Shown piece after piece: positions 33,891 to 45,254 of a stretch of DNA of 64,000 bases. A program made the position numbers and the translations under genes. Each line of letters starts with the position of its first letter. Position 1 is the stretch's first letter. Under the pieces are notes generated by a model. That model was not told where the DNA came from and ran no database searches. It was given only the letters and a program-made list of their open reading frames with translations. Source of the DNA: Costus lasius (taxonomy: Eukaryota > Streptophyta > Magnoliopsida > Zingiberales > Costaceae); the NCBI GenBank assembly GCA_027563935.2, contig JANVAS020000231.1, positions 12,604,001 to 12,668,000 on the forward strand, in the 5' to 3' direction.

Positions 33891-35638
33891 ATGCGTCAAG
33901 GTCTTAGATCAGGTGGAATCAACGACCTATACGACCAAATCGACAAAATCGAACGGACGCTCCACCGACGAAGGAGGTTAATAGAGCAAAGAAACAAAGA
34001 GCAATCCAGTAGGACAGAGGCGATTCCTTTAGATCTTCCAATGGAGCTAGAACTAGAGCCGGTACCCTTGAACTTACGAGCTCCAAATGATAACCAAATC
34101 TTTCGGGACTTTGCTTCCCCGAATGTGCAAGGACTGCAATCCAGAATTGTACGACCTCCAGTGGATGCTAACAATTTTGAGATCAAGCCGTCCTTACTAA
34201 GCATGATCCAGCAACATCAATTTGGAGGCACACACGTTGAGGATCCTCATCAACATCTGTCCTTATTTCTTGAGTTCTGTGACACATTGAAGATCAACGG
34301 AGTTTCCTCAGATGCTATACGATTGAGGCTTTTCCCGTTTTCATTATGCAATAGAGCACGTGGCTGGCTACAGTCTTTGCAGCCAGGATCGATTAACTCA
34401 TGGGATCAGCTATCCCAGGCCTTTCTGTCTAAATACTTTCCACCGTCTAAAACTGTTCAACTGCAAAACCAGATCACCGGTTTCAACCAAAGAGACGGAG
34501 AATCTTTATATGAAGTGTGGGAGAGATTCAAAGATCTTCAGCGTCTCTGCCCACATCACGGCTTAGAACCATGGGTAATAGTACATACCTTCTACCATAG
34601 TCTTAATTATAACACTCGTCTTACTGTCGATGCAGCAGCCGGAGGCGCGATAATGAATAAGCGTGTAGAAGAGGCGATGAATCTTCTAGAGGACATGGCG
34701 CTAAACCACAATCAGTGGTCTGCAGGAGAACGAGGTATTACATCTTCTAAGGCATAGCGCCCGGTAAGTATGCGCTCGAGTCAATGAGCTCACTAGAAGC
34801 GAAAGTTGATTCTCTAGCACGTAAACTTGATTCTTTTCATGTTCACTCTGTTGATACTAACTCTACTCTTTGTAAAATTTGTGGGGTTGCAGGCCATAGT
34901 TTTGCTGAATGCCAGTTGGGGATTGCCCAAACCTCTGAACCTAACCGAGAGAATATCAATGTCATAGGGAACCTTAACCCTAATCCTAGACCCCAACTGG
35001 ACCCATACTCAAGTACCTATAATCCGGGGTGGAGGAACCATCCGAATTTTTCATATAGAAACAATCCAAATCCAGTTCCTCAACAGACGTATAGACAACC
35101 CCCCGGATTTCAACCCCAACCTCGACCTTATGTACAGCAGCCACAGAAATCTCAACTAGAAGCCATCATAGAGACTTTCATTTCTTCTCAGACGAAGACA
35201 AATGAAACAGTCAATGATATGATGAGACACGTCACTATAAGACTTGAAGCCATAGAAAACCATAACAAACAAATAGACACCCAGTTAGCTACTTCCATAG
35301 CTAGAGCTCCAGGAAAGTTACCCTCCCAACCTGAACCAAGCCCGAGGGAGCACATCAATGCTATTACCACTCGAAGTGGTAAACAACTAGAGGAGCCTAG
35401 GGTGCCTAATTCTGAAGTCGAAGATGAGACTCTCTCCCAATCTGAACCAGTCAAAAAGGGAGAAGAAAAAGAACCTGAAGTGAAAGAACCAACTTATATT
35501 CCTCCCCCTGCCTACAAGCCACCTGTCCCATTTCCCCAAAGATTGGCTAAGGCAAAGTTAGATAAACAGTTTGGAAAGTTTTTAGATATTTTGAATAAAC
35601 TGTATATTAATATCCCGTTTACTGAAGCAATTTTGTAG
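33891..35638 (+). pseudogene. Element E gag
   Basis: The likely start is ATG at 33891 (MRQGLRSGGINDLYDQ). A retrotransposon gag domain follows (FEIKPSLLSMIQQHQFGG to LTVDAAAGGA), then a frameshift between about 34740 and 34784, then a zinc knuckle CKICGVAGHSFAEC, a proline-rich stretch with NPGWRNHPNFSYRNN, a coiled helical segment and the FGKFLDILNKLYINIPF motif before a TAG at 35636-35638. The arrangement matches element D residue block by residue block. It would form the virus-like particle. The frameshift separates the gag domain from the knuckle. Confidence 0.88.
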
Positions 35639-38340
35639 ATGCCCACATATGCTAAGTTTCTAAAGGACATCCTTTTGAATAGGCGAAAGCTGGAAGAACC
35701 GGGGACAGTTGCACTCACTGAGGAGTGCAGCACCATAATCTAGAACAAGCTTCTGCAAAAGATGAAAGATCCGGGCAGCTTCTCGATCCCTTGCCAAATA
35801 GGGAATATCTCTTTTGATCATGCACTATGAGACTTGGGAGCAAGCGTCAGTCTTATGCCTTCTTCCCTTTTCAAGCGACTTGACATTGGCGACATGAAAG
35901 CGATGCCGATTTCCTTGCAGCTAGCTGACCGCTCGGTGCATAAACCGGTGGGAATTCTAGAAGATGTCCCAATCAAAGTCAGTGACTTTTTCATCCCAGT
36001 AGACTTCGTTGTTCTTGAAATGGAAGAGTATATAAAGTTGCCAATAATTCTGGGACGACCGTTCCTTGCAACAACCGGAGCGGTCATTAATGTGAAAAAG
36101 GGAAAACTGGCATTGAATATCGGTAATGACGCTATTGAGTTTGATTTGTCTTCGAGGCTGAAAAAGCCTTTTGTTGCAGGTTCTTGTTGCAGTGTGGATG
36201 TTATAGATGATGTGGTAGAAGAAGTTGCGCACATTAGCTCCAGCATTGACCCGCTAGAGGTCACTCTTTTGGAAAGCCCACATACCGAAGATAATGAGGA
36301 AGCTATAAGGTATGCACAATTGATGGATACAACTGGTACATTTCATCCGGCCAAGGTGAATTCTGAAGAACTCCATGATAAGATACCAGTTGAGAGTAAG
36401 GAAAAGATCATTGAATTGAAATCACTTTCTGAGAATCTTAGATATGAATTCCTTGGTGTAAATTCAACTTTACCTGTTATAGTGAATGCTAACTTGTCTG
36501 AAGAGCAGATTGAACTTTTACTTGCTCAACTGAGACTCCACAGGAAAGTCATAGGCTATTCGTTGGATGATATTCAAGGACTAAGCCCATCTCTGTGTAT
36601 GCACAGAATACTTTTGGAAGAGGGGAGTAAGCCCTCAGTGGAGTTTCAGCGAAGGTTGAACCCGACTATGAAAGAAGTTGTTAAAAAAGAAATTCTCAAG
36701 CTTCTCGATGCGGGAGTCATTTACCCCATCTCTGACAGTCAATGGGTTAGTCCCATTCATGTAGTTCCAAAGAAAGGAGGAGTCACTGTAGTTAAGAACG
36801 ATCAAAATGAGCTATTTCCGGTACGCACCGTAAGTGGATGGAGAATGTGTATCGATTACCGGAAATTGAACAAAGCAACGCGGAAGGACCATTTTCCTTT
36901 GCCCTTCATCGACCAGATGCTTGAGCGCCTGGCTCACAATTCTTATTTCTATTTTCTTGACGGTTTTTCTGGTTTTCTGCAGATACCTATTCACATTTAC
37001 CACATTTTCCTTTTGCATACTGACGGATGCCATTCGGATTGTGCAACGCTCCAGCTACATTCCAGCGTTGCATGATGGCGATTTTCTCCGATTATAACGA
37101 GGACTTTATGGACACTTTCATGGACCACTTTTCTATTTATGGTCATTCTTTTGAAAAATATTTATCTAACTTGGTGAAAGTTTTACAGCATTGCGAGGAA
37201 GTGAACCTCGTCCTCAACTGGGAAAAGTGTCATTTTATGGCACAAGAGGGCATTGTACTAGGACACCTGATTTCTGAACGCGGGATCGAAGTCGATCAAG
37301 CAAAGGTCCAAGTTATAGAGAAGATGAAGCCACCCAACTCAGTAAAAGGAATCCGCAGCTTCCTTGGGCATGTGGGTTTCTACAGAAGATTTATCAAAGA
37401 CTTCTCGAAAATTGCCCGACCACTCACGAACTTGCTTTCAAAAGATTCTGAATTCTGCTTTGATAATGATTGTTTATTAGCATTTGAAAAACTAAAGTTG
37501 GCTCTAATTTCTGCTCCTGTTATGCAGCCTCCAGACTGGAATCTTCCTTTCGAATTAATGTGTGATGCAAGCGACTTCGCTGTGGGAGCTGTACTGGGAC
37601 AAAGAAAGGACAGCAAGCTCCATGCCATCTACTACGCGAGTCGCACTTTGGACGAGGCACAGATTAATTATGCTACTACGGAGAAGGAGCTGCTTGCCAT
37701 CGTCTTCGCTTTTGATAAGTTTTGGTCTTATCTGATTAATTCTAAAATAATCATTTTTACTGACCATGCAGCGATTAAATATCTGATGAGCAAGAAGGAT
37801 GCGAAGCCGAGACTTATTCGATGGATCCTTCTCCTACAAGAGTTTCACCTGGAGATTCGGGATAAGAAAGGAACAGAAAACTCAGTGGCAGATCACCTAT
37901 CCCGATTGATTCATGAGAAAGAAGAACAGACCGGAGATGATCTTGAGATCAATGATACTTTTCCTGAAGAGCAACTGCTCACAATTATGGCGCAAGCTAC
38001 GCCATGGTACGCGGACTTTGTAAATTTTTTGGCTACTGATATTTTTCCACATGATTTGACATTTCAGATGAAAAAGAAATTCTTATCTGATGTACGGCAC
38101 TACTATTGGGATGATCCATATCTCTATCGACGTTGTGCTGACGGGCTTTTTAGAAGATGTATACCAGACTCGGAAATTTCTGATGTACTTTTACAATGTC
38201 ATTCTTCACCCTATGGTGGCCATGCTAGCGCTGAAAAGACAACATTCAAAGTTCTACAGTCAGGACTATATTGGCCTACCCTTTTTAGAGATGCTCGAGA
38301 TTTTATTCAGAGATGTGATAGTTGCCAAAGGAGTGGCAAC
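35639..38340 (+). pseudogene. Element E protease, reverse transcriptase and RNase H
   Basis: The frame begins MPTYAKFLKDIL, with stops at 35741-35743 (TAG) and 35828-35830 (TGA). The second lies just before the retropepsin motif DLGASVSLMP. RT follows (PVEFQRRLNP-type entry, WVSPIHVVPKKGG, MCIDYRKLNKATRKDHFPLP, FLDGFSGF). A short deletion and frameshift near 36990-37030 precede [16 protein letters not shown]. The catalytic pair normally FMDD reads FMDH (GAC to CAC at 37126-37128). RNase H has [30 protein letters not shown] and [10 protein letters not shown]. The gypsy order protease-RT-RNase H-integrase is clear, but several breaks and the active-site change make it inactive. Confidence 0.9.
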
Positions 38341-39296
38341 TTTCTAAACAAGACGAACTCCCCCTCAACTACATTTTGGAAGTTGAAATATTCGATGTCT
38401 GGGGGATAGACTTTATGGGGCCATTTCCATCATCGTACGGCAACAAGTATATTCTAGTAGCTGTGGATTATGTCTCGAAATGGGTTGAAGCTACTGCTGC
38501 TGCAACTTGTGATTCTCGAGTGGTATCAAGGATGCTAAAGAAGACAATATTTCCACGATTTGGAGTCCCTAGGGTATTGATAAGCGATGGGAGATCCCAT
38601 TTTATTGAAAAGAAGTTTGAGTCTCTATTGAGAAAGTATGGGGTGAAGCATAAGGTTGCAACACCTTATCACCCCCAAACTAGCGGACAGGTTGAAGTCT
38701 CAAACCGTGAGCTTAAACGTATCCTTGAAAAGACAGTTTCTACATCAAGAAAGGATTGGGCCCTCAAATTGGACAACGTTTTATGGGCCTATCGGATGGC
38801 ATTTAAGACTCCATTGGGAATGTCACCATTTCAGCTTATCTATGGCAAATCTTGCCATCTACCAGTGGAAATAGAGCACAGAGCGTATTGGGCTGTTAAA
38901 TTACTGAACTACGATTTGAAATCTGCAGAAGAGAGGAGGAAATTCCAGCTGAATGAGTTAGATAAAGTGAGAATGTTTGCTTATGAGAACTCCAAATTGT
39001 ACAAGGAAAGAACAAAATTTTGGCATGACCAGCGCATTAGGAAGAAAGAATTTAAAGAAGGAGACCAAGTTCTCCTATTCAATTCACGTCTCAGGTTCTT
39101 CCCTGGAAAGCTAAGGACACGTTGGTCAGGACCCTTTGTGATTCAAAAGGTTTATTCTCATGGAGCTATAACGATATGGAGAGAAAATTCTGGGAGTTTC
39201 ACTATAAATGGACAAAGGCTGAAGATTTACTATGAATCTGAACCGGTTGAAAAGGGGAGTACTCAAACTCTCCTAGAACCTCCATCCTTTAATTAA
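38060..39296 (+). pseudogene. Element E integrase
   Basis: An HHCC zinc region ([10 protein letters not shown], then CDSCQRSG) lies at about 38195-38340, then a frameshift, then the core. The core has its first Asp in [10 protein letters not shown], the second in LISDGRSHF and the Glu in [16 protein letters not shown]-terminal region follows with [14 protein letters not shown] and [13 protein letters not shown]. No chromodomain is seen, as expected for the Athila/Tat branch. The catalytic triad looks intact, but the frameshift near 38322-38345 splits the zinc region from the core. Confidence 0.9.
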
Positions 39297-39306
39297 TAAA
39301 CTTATT

Positions 39307-39354
39307 GGTCAAGCTACCGACCTAAAAGTAGCGCTCCTTGGGAGGCAGCCCAAG
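39307..39354 (+). other. Double stem-loop after element E pol
   Basis: Ten bases after the integrase stop, GGTC (39307-39310) can pair with GACC (39319-39322), and CTTGGG (39337-39342) can pair with CCCAAG (39349-39354) across the loop AGGCAG. The same two hairpins and the TAGCGCT between them occur after the protease frame of element D. Their function is unknown to me. Confidence 0.7.
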
Positions 39355-40484
39355 AATCTGATGCTTTGTGTGTTTAGTTGTTTATAGCTTTTATCTCTTT
39401 ATGTTAAATTTTGTGATCTAGTTTACTATGCTTGGCAAGCATTTTTGTTCATTTCTTTGCTTAATTATGATGAACTTTGTCTGATCGTGAATGTAGGATT
39501 GATATACAGGAAGTTGGGAGCTGAAAAAAACTCTATTTCTGGGATTTTTGGACAAATACGGGCTGGCCGTGTAATGCTACACGGCCGTATTTTAGAATTT
39601 CCGTATATGGGAGTTTTCTGCCGAGAAGAGCACAGCCGCGCCCGTGATGTGATTTCTGGCCATTCTTTGACAACTTGATTTTTCCTAAGAAAAATACGGC
39701 CTGGGCCGTATTCCACTATACGGGCGTAATTTGAGTGACTGTTTTCTCCCGAGGATTACACAACCGCACCCGTGCTTCATTACAAGGGCGTATTTTTTCT
39801 GAACCCATTTTTCGCCGAGAACAATACGGCTAGTGCCGTATAATAGTATACGCCCGTATCTTCAAAGTCCCGAGGATTTCACAACTGCAGCTATATTTTC
39901 TTTCTTGGGCATTCTTCTTCAACCAAGTTTTCACCGAGAGAAATACGGGCATATGTGTATTATGATATACGGCTGTAACTTCATCACTATTGCTAGTCAA
40001 GGCTGGTCAACACCCTTTCCTTCAAATTCACCGCCTAGGGTTTTCACACCTTCCCTCGTGCCCTAGACTACACCAGCGACAGCCGCGGCCCCTCTTCCCA
40101 TTCTTCTCCGTTGCCGATCGGTGTCTCCAGCCTTCCAGCGAGTTCATCGGAGTTCCTACTGCTGCCGTTGCCATTATTGTTTCCCCCCTCTGCACAAACA
40201 GCTTCCGGCATGCGACATTGAAGGGATTAGTGTCCTGTGCCATCCTCTCCGCTCCACGACGTTTCTCCCCTCAGGCAACACTCTGATTTCTTCTTTCTTA
40301 AAACGTTATGAAATCGGTTCTCGCTTGAGGATTATTGAAAGCATTCTATCTATCGTCCGTTTTCGACCGAGATTCATCTAATATTCTACTATCTGGTTTT
40401 CTAGAATACCCTGTTTCTGGGCTTCTCTGTTTTTGTTCTTCCGCTCGGCAACGCTTCTCCCCTCAGCATTCTTCATTGATATCC
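39355..40484 (+). other. Element E spacer between pol and the extra ORF, with palindrome pairs
   Basis: This 1.1-kb stretch has no gene. Between about 39545 and 39985 it holds four pairs of CG-rich palindromes (for example TACGGCCTGGGCCGTA near 39694), each followed by text with CCGAGA. A C/T-rich stretch ending CCCCTCAG at about 40466, shortly before the extra ORF's ATG, could be a splice acceptor. Confidence 0.6.
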
Positions 40485-41918
40485 ATGGCACCCAGAAGGA
40501 AAGTTATGGCAAAGAAGCACACCTCCCATGCTGGCACTTCCTTATCAAAGGGTCCTTCTTCATCTGGTTCAGGCCAACAACGGAAACCCCCTGCAGAAGC
40601 TCAACCAGCTACCGCGCCATATGGTTTTCTACTTCGTAATGCTGCCCAAGAGTCTGCTTGCGCTCTTATTCTACAACGCCAGATCATCAACACGTGCTAT
40701 CTTGATACAGAAGCAATGAGTATGCTGGGACTTTATGAAGATGTTCAGTGGATGTATGAAAATATCTGATGGCAGCAGTTCTTTGGATTACATCATGCCA
40801 CATATATACCACTGACTTTGGAATTCTTTAGTTCCTTAACCGTCAAAGTGAGTACATACGACGATGCAGATAAAGGTCGAGTTGCATTCCGGTTACAGGG
40901 GAAGGAATTCTCACTAACTCTCCAGCATATCAACCAAATGTTTGGTTTTCCAGAGGACAGCACGCGACGGGCACCTCGGGATTATAACGAGAGTGAATTT
41001 TGGAAGATCGTTAGTAACGACCACTACTATTCTTCTAAGACAGCTCGTGCCAGTTCAATTAGTAACCCGGTACTCAGATACGTACATAGGGTGTTGGCAC
41101 ACACCATTTTTGGCCGTGGCGAAAGTGATAGCATGGTACACTCCACCGAGGTCCTCTTCATCTGGGTAATGCTGCATGGATTTAAGTTGAACTCTGCTTA
41201 CTTTCTGGTCAAGCAACTCTATAAGGTCGCACGAGCCCGAAAAGGAGTGGTTGTCATGGGTGGACTCGTTACACACATTGCCTTAGCTTTAGGAGTCGAC
41301 CCCACTGCTATGCCAAAAGCCAAAGGGCGTAACCGCATTGATTTGGACTCTTGCATTTCTATGAAGCTGATAGTGAAAGAGGGTGATGACTATTGTCTGA
41401 TTTTCAAGGGCAGCGAAATTACTATGCCACTACCTAATCAAAGGCGCACCACTATACGTGATAAATAGAATTGGAACTTAGGGCCTGAGGTAGTTGAGGA
41501 GATCCCTACTCCTATTTCTACAGCTGCACCGATACCACCACCAGGCAGATCATTTGGTTTTGGAGCCTCCTCTTTCTCCTTTGCTCCAGAAGCGGAGGCA
41601 AGATAGAGTCGTATTGAAGAGAAGTTGGACCACCTGCTCACTATCACCGAGGGTATTGACGACACTTTGGTACATATGCGCTCTGATATATCTAGCCTCC
41701 ATGATGAAAATAGCAGGCTTAGCAATGAACTAAAACGCCAAGCAAAATTTATGAGTTCTTTCTGGGCGTCATTCAGTGATCTCAAGACGAAATTGCAGCC
41801 CAGTGATGATGATTCTGATGATATCCGGGGAGACGGCGATGACGATACAGACGGCGATGACGATGCTGACGGCGATGACGATGGAGACGACGATGATGAT
41901 GGTGATGGCACCTCTTAG
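40485..41918 (+). pseudogene. Element E extra ORF (ATHILA ORF-like)
   Basis: The frame starts at ATG 40485 (MAPRRKVMAKK), with a basic, Ser/Gly-rich N-terminus. A conserved region follows (LGLYEDVQWMYE, YIPLTLEFFSSL, ISNPVLRYVHRVLAHTIFGRG, RNRIDLDSCISMKLIVKEGD). The 3' end is a short coiled-coil-like segment and an Asp-rich tail built from about 18-base repeats (41831-41915). Stops at 40767-40769 (TGA), 41466-41468 (TAG) and 41603-41605 (TAG) break it. Its homologue in element D is at 48316-49743. The position after pol and the protein type fit the additional ORF of Athila-like elements. Its function is not established. Confidence 0.8.
41831..41915 (+). repeat. Acidic-tail tandem repeat
   Basis: About four units of GACGGCGATGACGATGCT type, 18 bases each, encode an Asp-rich tail of the extra ORF. 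The last unit has diverged. Confidence 0.8.
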
Positions 41919-43019
41919 CTTTTGTGAGTATCATAACCCATCTTTACCAAATTTTGTGTAATTCTTCTTTCTAGCATAGAGGACTATGCTAAATTTTAGT
42001 CTGGGAGTTATGTAGGGTATTTTGAAAGCTTTGACAACTTTGATGTTGTGATGTTGTTGACACTATTCTGAGTATTTTGATGTTGTGATGCTGTTGAAAT
42101 GATGTTGTGATGATACTTTAAGATGCTATTTGGTTGCCTCCGATGATGAATTTATGGATGTTGATAGGATGCTGTGATGAAAACTTTTGATTTTGTGATG
42201 ATGTGATGGTACTCTTATGTTATGATGGAATGATGGAATGTTATGATACTATTCTGTTGTATCTGATGATGGAATGTTCTTAAAATTTTTTGTTTGTGAA
42301 TTGCGATTTCACATGATGAATATTCAGGATGCCATGGTATGAATGAAATTGTTCTATGTTTAACCTTGTCTCCTTGGATGCCAATTGTGATTAAGATAGA
42401 TAGGTTCTTGTAATTAGTTTATTCGATGGATGACAATTGATGGGGAACATGTTCAATTTTATTATGGTTTTCAAAACTTATGTGATGTTTTTGTTCTTCT
42501 GGTTAAGTGGATTACTTTATCTATCTATGCGGTTTACCTGATTGCTTGTTGGTATGGACACTCATTTTGATAAAAAAAAAAAGAAAAAAAAGGGGCAAAA
42601 GCCTTTATTGGAAAAGATTCTCTAACAAAAGTTTAGAGACACTTATAAAAAAAATGAAAGAAAACGAAAGGGGTTTCTTTCCTCAAGTTCTCTATTGGAT
42701 CACGCTTTCCACGTCAGCATTGAGTTTTTTCATCCCAATTCGTGATCTTGGTAACCCTAGATGGGTGGATGCAGTTTATTCATAACATTGGAGTTCATTG
42801 CCTTGCATAGGTTGCGAGTCCTTTTTGATCTTGGATTGTGGGACCTTATTGATTTGACTTTTGACAATTTGCTAATTATTTTGAATTTTGAAGCTTAGCA
42901 TGGTTACTCTTTCCTTGGAGACAAGTCATAAGCTAAGATCATTTTCTATCATATCTGGTTTTTCTGTTTTCTGATTATCATTGCTTGAGGGCAAGCAAGG
43001 ATTTTAGTCTGGGAGAATT
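41919..43019 (+). other. Element E 3' spacer and polypurine tract
   Basis: This 1.1-kb non-coding stretch is rich in TGATG and TGTTG words (about 42030-42330), has an A-rich run near 42570-42596, then the hairpin GCTTG-AGGG-CAAGC (42983-42996) and the purine-rich TCTGGGAGAATT just before the 3' LTR at 43020. I see no gene in it. Confidence 0.65.
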
Positions 43020-45249
43020 TGATGCCTTGTCGTATGTTGCATTTCCTGATATATTTATTTCACGAATTAAGGCCTATTTTGTTACTTTTATATCTCTTTC
43101 AGCACTTATTTCTTTGTTATTTTCGGAATCTACACATTTCTTTGTCTTTCATGTGTTTCAGGTTAAATCACTTATCTATGGAGCTTAAAATTGGAAATTA
43201 AAGTTATAAAGTGGTTAAGGATGGAAAGACGAAGCTTCCCAGCAATTTTCAGCTCAAACAGATATTGTTACCGAAAATACGGCCTGCCCTTGAAAGTGTT
43301 CATGGCCGTATTTCTGAGCACGAATATTTCATATCATTTTCGAACTGTGATCGAAGACACGACCGTGAAACGCGGGAATGCAATTTTGGAATTATGTTCG
43401 CCGATAAGAATACATGCTAGCCTGTGAAACAGAATACGCCCATGAAGTCTACTGAAGGCGCAACGCAGAATTTGGCCGAGAACTTCACGGACCAGCCCAA
43501 GAAACGCTTTACGCCCATATTATTATATGCAGATCGCGACTCTTGGCATTTCTCCCTCGTTTCAAGTCAGATTTGGGTGATCTTGGTGTCGAAATGACGG
43601 GAATTAGAAGGGCTACACGTCAGAAACCAGAGGAAGTCGATCAGACATATAAAAGGAAACATTTTGGGGGAAAATGCATCGACTCCAAGAGGACAGCGAA
43701 GAGAAGGAGAACAAGGAAGAAGACAGCGCTTGGAACCGGATCTAGAGGGGACAGTTAGCATTTTCTCTTCTATTTCATCTTGTATCTTCTCTGCCTTGTG
43801 TATTCCTTCATCTGAAAGAGATTTTAACCGAAACTATGCAACTTGTAGCGTAAACACTCAATCGAATTTTTGGGTGTAGCCCACTTATCAATCTATGAAC
43901 TGATTGTGTTGCTTTTATGGGATTTTCTTGACTCTACTCGATCTTCACTATGTTTATTCCGTAATCTTTGACTTGATCAATCTAATTTTCAGCTCAAACA
44001 GACATTGTTACCGAAAATATGACATGCCCTTGAAAGTGTTCACAGCCGTATTTCTGAGCACGAATATTTCATATCATTTTCGAGCCGTGATCGAAGACAC
44101 GACCGTGAAACGCGGGAATGCAATTTTGGAATTATGTTCGCCGAGAAGAATACATGCTACCCTGTGAAACAGAATACGCCCATGAAGTCTACTGAAGGCG
44201 CAACGCAAAATTTGGCCGAGAACTTCACGGACCAGCCCAAGAAACGCTTCACGCCCATATTATTATACGCAGATCGCGACTCTTGACATTTCTCCCTCGT
44301 TTCAAGTAAGATTTGGGTGATCTTGGTGTCGAAATGACGGGAATTAGAAGGGCTACACGTCAGAAACCAGAGGAAGTCGATCAGACATATAAAAGGAAAC
44401 ATTTTGGGGGAAAATGCATCGACTCCGAGAGGACAGTGAAGAGAAGGAGAACAAGGAATAAGACAGTGCTTGGAACCGGATCTAGAGGGGAAAGTTAGCA
44501 TTTTCTCTTCTATTTCATCTTGTATCTTCTCTGCCTTGTGTATTCCTTCATCTGAAAGAGATTTTAACCGAAACTATACAACTTGTAGCGTAAACACTCA
44601 ATCGGATTTTTGGGCGTAGCCCACTTTTCAATCTATGAACTGATTGTGTTGCTTTTATGGGATTTTCTTGACTCTACTCGATCTTCACTGTGTTTATTCC
44701 GTAATCTTTGACTTGATCAATCGAATTTTACTCTAGTCGTCATGAGAAGTACTGAAAGGGAAAATTGTGACGACTGATCTGTTTTGATTGAGCTGGTAGG
44801 TTTTGCCACGAAAGTAAGTAAAACGTGCCTGCGGAATTTATATTCTCCTGCACTCATTGGATCGACCCGGTTCGTTCTGTCACGAAAGTAGAAGGACGGT
44901 CGGGTTTCGTACCAAGTTACACCGCCGAAAGGGGGTAATTTATAAACTTGAGAATTTCCGTGGTTTCAGATTATCTCTAGCAACACTTTTCATTTAGTTC
45001 TTGATTGTTGGTGTGGTGAACCCCTTAAATCTGATTTTTCTCATAACAACTATCTTTCTTCTATTTTCACTGTCAATTGGAGTTGTATTAGTTGTTTACT
45101 TGATTTTGAATATTAAACTGATAACACTCTCAGTTACGATTTCGTTTAGCTATTGAAATTAAGAATTATTGGTACTTGACTCAACCGTCCTCGTGGGAAC
45201 GATACTATATACTACCGCGATAAAGTCGTTACGCTTGCGGCCAGTATCA
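43020..45249 (+). repeat. Element E 3' LTR, enlarged by a tandem duplication
   Basis: This LTR is 2230 bp against 1489 bp for the 5' LTR. The difference is a direct duplication of 740 bp (43244-43983 and 43984-44723). AATTTT occurs at 43244-43249, 43984-43989 and 44724-44729, exactly 740 bases apart, so the duplication joins two AATTTT sites. The LTR otherwise matches the 5' copy and ends CCAGTATCA before the target duplication. Confidence 0.9.
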
Positions 45250-45254
45250 CATTG
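45250..45254. repeat. Target site duplication of element E (right copy)
   Basis: CATTG follows the LTR end and matches 32241-32245; reading resumes in element D gag. Confidence 0.9.

Larger units (their letters stand above)
32246..45249 (+). mobile_element. Ty3/gypsy element E (Athila/Tat-like), inserted in element D gag
   Basis: This is a 13.0-kb gypsy element: 5' LTR 32246-33734, primer binding site 33740-33757, gag-pol remnants 33891-39296, an extra ORF 40485-41918, a polypurine tract and 3' LTR 43020-45249. A CATTG duplication flanks it. It is a relative of D with similar gag, the same primer type and the same extra ORF, but it also has RT, RNase H and integrase. It carries several stops and frameshifts and a changed RT catalytic residue, so it is inactive. 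Confidence 0.93.

Noticed and set aside
42030..42330. A TGATG/TGTTG satellite array
   Set aside because: The words recur irregularly with no constant period; low-complexity spacer of element E.
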